From Saprospiraceae bacterium UBA2365 (GTDB lineage Bacteria > Bacteroidota > Bacteroidia > Chitinophagales > Saprospiraceae), in the NCBI GenBank assembly GCA_002344345.1, contig DDTL01000148.1, positions 1,861-22,865 of the forward strand: a stretch of DNA of 21,005 nt, in the 5' to 3' direction. The translations under genes were made by a program, and so were the position numbers. Below, one piece after another: positions 15,123 through 21,005 of the stretch (the stretch's first letter is position 1; the number at the start of each line of letters is the position of its first letter). The notes below the pieces were generated by a model. The model had not been told where the DNA came from. It worked only from the letters and a program-made list of their open reading frames with translations, and did not search any database.

Positions 15123-15704
15123 TCAGAAATTATACCCCATTTTCAACATACCGCCTGCATTCGTATCCCGGTTCTGATACCTTTGAAAAAACAGTAAAAA
15201 TGCAGCGCTGATATTTTTGTATAACAATAACTCATTTTCTATCAGAACATTGAAGCCATATGTCGTGTATTGAGTAAAATAATAGTCAGTTATTACAAAA
15301 TGTCCATCAGGATCATAATAACCTGTAACTGCACTGCCTTCATTCAGATTATAAATTGAAAAACCAGTACCCAGTTTAAATTTGTATTTATTTCTTATAA
15401 TCAATGGAATAAAAAACAAATTGGTATTTAATTGAAAAGTTGAAGTCACACTCGGCCACTTCAAATCATATAATAAACCTTTACCTAAACCAAATGACAT
15501 GGAAAGCTCAAGCCTTTTTGCAATTGAATAGTCTATTTCGTTCATAATACTAAAAAGAGGAATATCACCACTTCCTAACAGAGAAAGACCGAATCCGAGC
15601 TCATATTTACTTTCGTAATCATTATCCTGAGATTTCAGATCAGGAATTAAAGCGATAAAGATCATGAAAATCAGAATAATTAAGGTTAAATTTCTTTTTT
15701 TCAT
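15123..15704 (-). CDS. Small outer-membrane β-barrel protein
   Basis: A 193-aa exported protein with a signal peptide (LTLIILIFMIFIALIPDLKSQ, residues 6-26) and alternating strands such as YELGFGLSLLGSG, KYKFKLGTGFSIYNL and YTTYGFNVLIENELLLY, ending in LKMGYNF with C-terminal Phe. The size fits an eight-stranded OmpW/OmpX-like barrel. Specific function is not recognisable. It is a single-gene unit, convergent with the sigma gene, with a strong terminator of its own. The AT-rich 526 bp upstream should hold its promoter. Confidence 0.7.
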   Translation of the reverse strand: MKKRNLTLIILIFMIFIALIPDLKSQDNDYESKYELGFGLSLLGSGDIPLFSIMNEIDYSIAKRLELSMSFGLGKGLLYDLKWPSVTSTFQLNTNLFFIPLIIRNKYKFKLGTGFSIYNLNEGSAVTGYYDPDGHFVITDYYFTQYTTYGFNVLIENELLLYKNISAAFLLFFQRYQNRDTNAGGMLKMGYNF

Positions 15705-16230
15705 TAGCTGGGTTTTAAATTAAATTTCAAATTAATAATTGAAATTCTATTACATTATGATATTTTATTAAGAATTATAGCTCTTAGTTCGAAGCTTTCA
15801 TATCATCGCCTTGACTGTTTCATTGATAATTGCTCTTTTTTATCATTTATAGAATTTTATGCTGATGAGGTCTGGATTTTTATACCGATTACAATATTAC
15901 AATATTAGAAAGTGAACCAAAAACATAATTTTGACGAAATATACGAAACTTATAATCAATTCTCTAAAATCAATCGTTTTTTGATTAAAATTGATAGATT
16001 CATTATTAAAATGATTCAAATAGCATTATGAATGCCCTTCTAAAATTTCCCATAGTCTTTTTATAGTTTACACTAATTAAACCATGTATCTAACAAAAGG
16101 AACATACCAGAAAACCACTTAAAGTTCTGCCCAAAGACTGAAAACCTTTCGCTACTTTTGTTGCAGCTAACTGTCTATTCAGTTCCGGAAAAACATTGTA
16201 CCAAGAATTACTTGCCTAAAATACTTCTTC
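15705..16230. other. Divergent intergenic region, AT-rich
   Basis: 526 bp between the small barrel gene and the methyltransferase. Very AT-rich with short low-complexity repeats (an 8-bp tandem TTACAATA near 15890). It must carry promoters for both genes; only the TAnnTTTG box at 16153-16160 is recognisable. No ORF or RNA gene seen. Confidence 0.5.
16153..16160 (+). promoter_or_regulatory. Bacteroidetes -7 promoter box TAnnTTTG
   Basis: TACTTTTG matches the known Bacteroidetes -7 consensus TAnnTTTG and lies 70 bp before the methyltransferase ATG. The -33 element is poor: TTCTG at 16125-16129, 23 bp upstream. Transcription would start near 16167. Confidence 0.4.
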
Positions 16231-17316
16231 ATGATTCCTTTTCAATTACCCAAAGCCAACATACCCGAACCCATCGATCCTGAAACCCAGGTCTGGGCTG
16301 CAAAAAAAGATACTGACCGCAAGCAGATCATCGATTTATTATTGAAGGGAGATCAGGTTTTGGTGGAAGACAGGTTTCAGACCGGCCTGGATCTGCTCGC
16401 TAGCCTTAAAAAAAATGTCTTTTTTAATCACAAGAATTTACAATTCGATGAAGAAAGGCAAAAAAGACGCATTTTCCGGGATGCTTCCAATCGATTGCTG
16501 ATCCCTGTAGAAAAGCAAAGGATCGCATTGAAAAATGCACCTGAAATTGGATGGCTGGCAAAGTTTTACCCTGAAAATGAAGTGTTTTTTCTGCCTTTGC
16601 CCCAGATCCAGGGATTGAATTCTTCCTGGCAATGGTATGTCAAAGGTGTACATTTCCCAACCCTGGATGTTGAGATCCATCCTTATTACGGAGTTTATTT
16701 TCCAACCAGGTTCGAACATCTCATTATATTTGATAAATGGCTGAAAAATCATCGTCTGAAAAAATCATCAGCTTTGGATCTTGGAACCGGATGCGGTGTG
16801 CTGAGCTTTATGATGCTCAATAATGGCTATGAACATGTGCTGGCCACGGACATCAACCCAAATGCCCTGATCTCTGTTCAGGAAAATGCGGTGAAGCAAC
16901 AACTGGAAGACAGGATCAGCCTGATGCAATCGGATCTTTTTGAGGGTTGTAATGACCGGCATGATCTGATCGTTTTTAATCCGCCATGGATCCCGGCTTC
17001 CAAAAACGAAGTTTCTGGTGGTATCAACGATGCGGTTTATTATACGGATCATGAACTTTTTACCAGTTTTTTTGAGGATGCGGTTCATTTTCTGAAACCT
17101 GATGGTGAGTTGATCATTATTTTCTCAAATTTTGCCCGGATCAACCAACTTACAGATCATCATCCTGTTGAAAATGAACTGGAAAAGGGCGGACGATTTG
17201 TTTTGGCAGAAAGGCAAACGATGAAAGTTAAAGCTGGATCCCAGCATACAAAAAGGGTTGACCGTCGTTTGGATGAAGAAGTCGAACTTTGGGTGTTGAA
17301 AAAATCTGACTCCTGA
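16231..17316 (+). CDS. HemK-like class I SAM-dependent methyltransferase
   Basis: A 361-aa cytosolic methyltransferase. Residues 175-330 are a Rossmann fold: motif I DLGTGCG (183-189), acidic D207 ending β2 (ATDINPNAL) and the catalytic-type NPPW (250-253). NPPY/W is known from N-methyltransferases of the HemK/PrmA/RlmG kind that modify glutamine, adenine or guanine amino groups. The N-terminal 160 residues (with GVYFPTRFEHLIIFDKW just before the fold) have no domain I recognise and probably select the substrate. The C-terminal part VDRRLDEEVELWVLKK ends the fold. Substrate unknown. Stand-alone gene. Confidence 0.82.
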   Translation: MIPFQLPKANIPEPIDPETQVWAAKKDTDRKQIIDLLLKGDQVLVEDRFQTGLDLLASLKKNVFFNHKNLQFDEERQKRRIFRDASNRLLIPVEKQRIALKNAPEIGWLAKFYPENEVFFLPLPQIQGLNSSWQWYVKGVHFPTLDVEIHPYYGVYFPTRFEHLIIFDKWLKNHRLKKSSALDLGTGCGVLSFMMLNNGYEHVLATDINPNALISVQENAVKQQLEDRISLMQSDLFEGCNDRHDLIVFNPPWIPASKNEVSGGINDAVYYTDHELFTSFFEDAVHFLKPDGELIIIFSNFARINQLTDHHPVENELEKGGRFVLAERQTMKVKAGSQHTKRVDRRLDEEVELWVLKKSDS

Positions 17317-17807
17317 ATAATTTGCAGTAATTACCAAAAAGTAAAATCCTTTAGGAAGACACTGCTTGTTTGATCCCGTAGAAGCGTAAAGACGTATTTT
17401 CCCATTTTTTGCATGAAAACATTCTATGTCAATGAGTTGATCAGCATTTGTGGATATTTGCACATAAAAAATTACCATATTTGTTTCAATCTGTAAAAAT
17501 CTTTAGGTATCAGATGGAAAAGCTGTTTTCAATAATACATAAATATCGCTGTCAGGATCATCTGCAAAGCAAATCAATATGAATTCAAACATTATATTAG
17601 TGAATATCAAATATATAAACCATTTAAAGTTGCTAAAACTTAAAAAAACCTGAAAGGGTAAAATAATTATAGCTCCAGGTGATGACCCGGGGCAATTGGT
17701 ATCAGCAGAATCAGGTTTTGGCGTTATTTTTGCCCGAAAAGCAAAAATCATGACAAAACCATGTAGATTCATATTCGAACAAAGTGTATATTTCTAAAGA
17801 TCCGTGT
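17317..17807. other. Intergenic region between methyltransferase and yjbQ
   Basis: About 490 bp, mostly AT-rich, no convincing gene. The only notable part is the G+C-richer structured segment at 17645-17719, listed separately. The minus-strand ORF across 17503-17772 does not look like a conserved protein. Confidence 0.5.
17642..17719 (-). other. Possible structured RNA or terminator-like element
   Basis: AAAACCTGA (17645-17653) and TCAGGTTTT (17711-17719) form a perfect 9-bp closing stem. Read on the minus strand, the closing stem runs directly into a run of seven T (17642-17648, partly within the stem). Inside, CCGGGT-CATC-ACCTGG can form an inner hairpin with one G·U pair. The segment is G+C-richer than its surroundings. 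It may be a small RNA, an attenuator or a terminator, but no minus-strand gene precedes it. Confidence 0.3.
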
Positions 17808-18221
17808 ATGCAAAAAATCATTTTAGCAGAAACATTTTCGCGGGAAGGTCTGTACGATATTACGCGTGAAGTTGCTTCGATAGTTGCATCGTCAGGCGTG
17901 ATTTCCGGGCTGGTCAATGTTTATGTCCGCGGTGCAACTGCAGCCATCATGATCCAGGAAAATTGGGATGATTCTGTTCAGACGGATGTGATCCATTTGC
18001 TCCGCAAACTCATTCCCAAAGGCGTCTGGCTCCATGATCAGCAGGATGGCAACGGAGATGCTCACCTCAAGGCCGGACTGGTCGGACCCCAGGAATCGGT
18101 CCCCATCATCGGTGGTAAATTGGCGCTTTCTACCTGGCAGAATATTTTCCTATGCGAATTTGACGGACCGAGAGAACAACGGGAGATTGTGGTAACTGTG
18201 ATGTCATCCATCTGCACATAA
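17808..18221 (+). CDS. yjbQ: YjbQ family protein (UPF0047)
   Basis: A 137-aa protein of the YjbQ/UPF0047 family, whose members have been described as having weak (secondary) thiamine-phosphate synthase activity; the true role is unclear. Family blocks seen: EGLYDITREV (13-22), SGLVNVYVRGATAAIMIQEN (33-52), the GNGDAHLKAGLVG block with His86 (81-93), and LSTWQNIFLCEFDGPREQR (107-125). The usual HTxA motif is RGATA here (about 41-45), so a conserved His is replaced by Gly. The ATG at 17808 was chosen because it gives the normal family N-terminus and length; a GTG at 17784 would add eight unrelated residues. No TPP riboswitch was recognised upstream. Confidence 0.88.
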   Translation: MQKIILAETFSREGLYDITREVASIVASSGVISGLVNVYVRGATAAIMIQENWDDSVQTDVIHLLRKLIPKGVWLHDQQDGNGDAHLKAGLVGPQESVPIIGGKLALSTWQNIFLCEFDGPREQREIVVTVMSSICT

Positions 18222-18379
18222 TTTGTTTTATATGCATCTTTTAATTCAGCAACAGTTCTGTTTTGGCAGATTGCATGAAAAAAACTGCCTTTATAAATGA
18301 TTTTTTTTGTTCCACATAGGATGAATTGATTATATAAGCTATTTTAGCATGTGTTTCCACGTGATATTAAACCATCAAC

Positions 18380-20782
18380 ATGATTTCTGTGAATTCTTTT
18401 CATTTTCGTATACTACTTTTTGCCATGCTGGCCATTGGGTGTCACAAGGAAGAGGGGACGATCAAACCATTGAAAATCTGGTTTGATAAACCTGCCAGTG
18501 CGGCTATCCGGGACAATCTGGATCCATGGAAAAATGATACCGAATGGCTCAAAGCACTTCCTTTGGGTAATGGGTCACTTGGAGCAATGGTTTTTGGAGA
18601 TGTTTACAGGGAACGATTGCAGCTTAATGAAGCCTCACTCTGGTCCGGAAGCCCGGATGACAACGACAACCCGGAAGCCTTTCCGGCATTGGACAGTATC
18701 AGAAGTATGCTTTTTCAGGGCAAATACCACCAGGCTTCATCATTGAATGACAAAACACAGATATGTAAAGGTAAAGGGTCAGGTCATGGGCATGGAGCTA
18801 ATGTTCCATACGGCTCCTACCAGACACTTGGAAATCTCTGGATTGAATTTGAAAATTCAGGGAAATTTGAAAACTATCACAGGGAACTCGACCTCAGAGA
18901 AGCCGTTGTCAGGGTCAGTTACACCCAAAACGGTGTGACTTTTACCCGCGAAATGTTCATCAGTGAGCCTGATCAGGTCCTTGTTGTAAAGCTTTCTGCC
19001 AGTCAGCCCGCCAGTATTTCATTTACTTCCAGCCTATCACGACCCGAAAACTTCAAAACCTATGCTGATGATCAGTCCCTGGTAATGAGTGGTGCATTGC
19101 CGGATGGAAAAGGTGGGGACGGAATGCAATATATGACTAAGCTGACAGCCATCAACACCAATGGCAATTGTTTGTATACAGACTCGACTGTGGTCGTGGA
19201 AAAGGCCGATGAAGCGATTTTACTTTTGGCTGCCTCTACTGATTATATATTGCAATACCCTGATTACAAAGGAAATGCATTTGATTCCTTATGCAATTCA
19301 AGGATTGAGAAAGCAATGAAATTGCCTTTTGAAGAACTTTTCAGCAGGCACAAAAATGAGTATGACCATTATTTCAGCAGGGTAAATCTTGAGCTGGAAC
19401 AGACTGATACCACTGAAATACCTACTGACCAGCGTCTCAAAAACTTCAGGAATTCCGGAGAAGAGGATTTGCATCTCACTGAATTGCTCTTCCATTATGG
19501 CAGATATTTGTTGATAGCTTCTTCACGGCCCGGTTCTTTGCCAGCCAACCTCCAGGGTTTGTGGAGCAATAAATTACAGTCGCCCTGGAATGCTGACTAC
19601 CATACCAATATCAACCTCCAGATGAACTATTGGCCGGCAGGCATAACCAATCTGTCAGAAATGGAGATACCCCTTTTTGACCTTATAAAGTCATTGGTTA
19701 GACCCGGGGGAAAAACCGCATCCACCCATTACCGGGCCAAAGGATGGATCGTTCACCCCATCACCAATGTTTGGGGGTTTACCGCACCGGGAGAAGCAGC
19801 TTCCTGGGGAATGCACCTGGGTGCCGGCGCCTGGCTTTGTACGCATATTGCTGAACATTACGCCTTTTCAAGGGACAAAATGGTACTATTGCAAATGTAT
19901 CCCGTCATGAAAGGATCTGTTGAGTTCTACCTGGATTGGCTTACCGAAGATCCTGCAACTGGCTTGTTGGTTTCCGGTCCTGCCGGATCACCTGAAAATA
20001 CTTTCATAGCGCCGGACAGAAGCCACAACCAGATCAGTATGGGACCATCTCATGATCAGCAAGTAATATACGAGCTTTTTCATAACTTTTTGATCGTATC
20101 AAAAGAGTTGAATATTTCTGATGAGCTTACCCGGCAAACAGAAGTTGCGATGGGGAAATTGGCTCCATTGCAGATCAGCAAAGATGGTCGCATCATGGAA
20201 TGGAATAAGGATTTGAAAGAAGCTGAACCAGGTCACAGACACATGTCTCATTTGTTCGGTTTGTATCCCGGACATCAGGTCAACCTTGACGGGACACCAG
20301 AAATGGCCGAAGCAGCCAAGAAAAGTATAGAATACCGTCTCAAAAACGGTGGCGGACATACCGGCTGGAGTGCTGCATGGCTGATCAGTTTGTATGCCAG
20401 GCTGGGTGAAGGTGAAAAGGCATTGAATATGGTGCACCAGATCCTTAAAAAAAGTACTGCACCTAATTTATTCGGATTGCACCCGCCATTCCAGATAGAC
20501 GGTAATTTTGGTACGACCGCCGGTTTGGCAGAAATGCTTGTTCAGAGCTATGACGGGAAAATAAAACTGTTGCCTGCCTTACCTGCTGCCTGGAAAGCCG
20601 GAAAGGTGAAGGGTCTGAAGGCCAGAGGAGATTTTGAAGTTGAGATGGAATGGAAAAAAGGAAAACTCGCTCATACTCGCATTTCCTCCAGAACCGGTGG
20701 AGAGATCACCGTTGTTTACAAGCAAAAACAAAAGGTGCTAAACTTCAGGGAGGGACAATCCATCACCATCAGGAGGTTTTAA
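18380..20782 (+). CDS. GH95 family α-L-fucosidase, lipoprotein
   Basis: An 800-aa exported glycoside hydrolase of family 95, which hydrolyses terminal α-1,2-fucose (or α-L-galactose in some members) by inversion. A lipoprotein signal ends LAIGC at Cys21. An N-terminal β-sandwich domain (about 30-290) starts KALPLGNGSLGAMVFG and QLNEASLWSG, and an (α/α)6 catalytic barrel follows (about 340-720). The HTNIN motif gives N410 and N412, matching the two asparagines that activate water in GH95, and FQIDGNFG gives D707, the conserved catalytic Asp. E539 (SPENT) and E565 (IYELF) are candidates for the general acid. GGGHTGWSAAW (657-667) is another family block. A C-terminal β-domain ends the protein at normal length. 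No SusC/SusD or other glycosidase lies within the window. Confidence 0.93.
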   Translation: MISVNSFHFRILLFAMLAIGCHKEEGTIKPLKIWFDKPASAAIRDNLDPWKNDTEWLKALPLGNGSLGAMVFGDVYRERLQLNEASLWSGSPDDNDNPEAFPALDSIRSMLFQGKYHQASSLNDKTQICKGKGSGHGHGANVPYGSYQTLGNLWIEFENSGKFENYHRELDLREAVVRVSYTQNGVTFTREMFISEPDQVLVVKLSASQPASISFTSSLSRPENFKTYADDQSLVMSGALPDGKGGDGMQYMTKLTAINTNGNCLYTDSTVVVEKADEAILLLAASTDYILQYPDYKGNAFDSLCNSRIEKAMKLPFEELFSRHKNEYDHYFSRVNLELEQTDTTEIPTDQRLKNFRNSGEEDLHLTELLFHYGRYLLIASSRPGSLPANLQGLWSNKLQSPWNADYHTNINLQMNYWPAGITNLSEMEIPLFDLIKSLVRPGGKTASTHYRAKGWIVHPITNVWGFTAPGEAASWGMHLGAGAWLCTHIAEHYAFSRDKMVLLQMYPVMKGSVEFYLDWLTEDPATGLLVSGPAGSPENTFIAPDRSHNQISMGPSHDQQVIYELFHNFLIVSKELNISDELTRQTEVAMGKLAPLQISKDGRIMEWNKDLKEAEPGHRHMSHLFGLYPGHQVNLDGTPEMAEAAKKSIEYRLKNGGGHTGWSAAWLISLYARLGEGEKALNMVHQILKKSTAPNLFGLHPPFQIDGNFGTTAGLAEMLVQSYDGKIKLLPALPAAWKAGKVKGLKARGDFEVEMEWKKGKLAHTRISSRTGGEITVVYKQKQKVLNFREGQSITIRRF

Positions 20783-20931
20783 CCAGTAATTACCAATCTT
20801 TCTGGGGCTTGGTTGCTGGACATTCAGGTAACAATACAAAGATTCCTCTTTAAAAAAAATGAACATTAGAGGATTTATAAATTCGACCATGATTGGACAT
20901 TTCACCGTATTAAAAACTGCTTTTTTATGCC

Positions 20932-20960
20932 AATCTGTGTGTAATCTGAGAAAATCTGTG
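20932..20960. repeat. Short direct repeats at the right edge
   Basis: AATCTGTG (20932-20939), AATCTGAG (20943-20950) and AATCTGTG (20953-20960) recur every 10-11 bp, about one helical turn. The window ends AAAATCATTCGTGC. From memory, AATCTGTG/ATTCGTG-rich strings are common interspersed intergenic repeats in Bacteroidetes, consistent with a contig broken here. Confidence 0.4.
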
Positions 20961-21005
20961 AAAAAAAATATTGAAATACCATCGAATCTTAAAAATCATT
21001 CGTGC

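Noticed and set aside
17503..17772. 89-codon minus-strand ORF
   Set aside because: Crosses the structured G+C-rich island and AT-rich DNA; the translation has no conserved look.
17317..17807. TPP riboswitch upstream of yjbQ
   Set aside because: The conserved CUGAGA and other THI-box blocks were not found.
1..21005. CRISPR arrays, tRNA or rRNA genes
   Set aside because: No regularly spaced repeats with spacers, and no tRNA- or rRNA-like sequence were seen on either strand.

Overview
The window looks like a chromosomal contig from an environmental Bacteroidetes (Bacteroidota) bacterium of about 40% GC, probably a Saprospiria/Chitinophagia-type organism. Supporting this are an HME-RND pump carrying a fused TolC-type C-terminus (a Bacteroidetes habit), many lipoproteins, β-barrels ending in aromatic residues, little Shine-Dalgarno signal, one TAnnTTTG promoter box and a GH95 fucosidase. 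Assignment is by pattern recognition only. Both edges end in repeat-like sequence, so the window may be a whole contig broken at repeats.

Layout. (1) 134-5593, minus strand: a two-gene heavy-metal efflux operon, a CzcA-type RND pump/TolC fusion followed 3 bp later by its lipoprotein adaptor. (2) 5594-8501: AT-rich accessory stretch with a gene relic (5883-6089), a b561-type cytochrome b (6317-7027), a doubtful 53-aa ORF, a His-rich exported 127-aa protein (7461-7844) and a 160-bp MITE-like element (8036-8195) with 16-bp terminal inverted repeats and a 5-bp target duplication. A third copy of the terminal repeat opens the window. (3) 8502-14871: a co-oriented minus-strand cluster controlled from a divergent ECF sigma gene. 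Reading from the control region: zinc-finger anti-sigma, CnrX/Spy-like periplasmic metal sensor, small cysteine-containing exported protein, NapH/CcoG-like membrane iron-sulfur protein, outer-membrane β-barrel, lipoprotein polyferredoxin with ten [4Fe-4S] motifs, and a DUF2202 ferritin-like lipoprotein. (4) 15123-15704: a second small outer-membrane barrel with a strong terminator. (5) 16231-20782, plus strand: a HemK-like methyltransferase, YjbQ and a GH95 α-L-fucosidase lipoprotein, which look like housekeeping or catabolic genes unrelated to the cluster.

How the genes may work together. Region 3 is the most interesting. An inner-membrane iron-sulfur electron donor, an exported wire of ten clusters and an outer-membrane barrel in one operon could form a trans-envelope electron conduit built from iron-sulfur clusters instead of multihaem cytochromes. 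A CnrX-like sensor with anti-sigma and sigma suggests induction by metal or envelope stress, so metal reduction or redox repair of the envelope are candidate roles. This is inference from domains and gene order; no function is proven by the sequence. The nearby efflux operon supports a metal-stress theme but is not obviously co-regulated.
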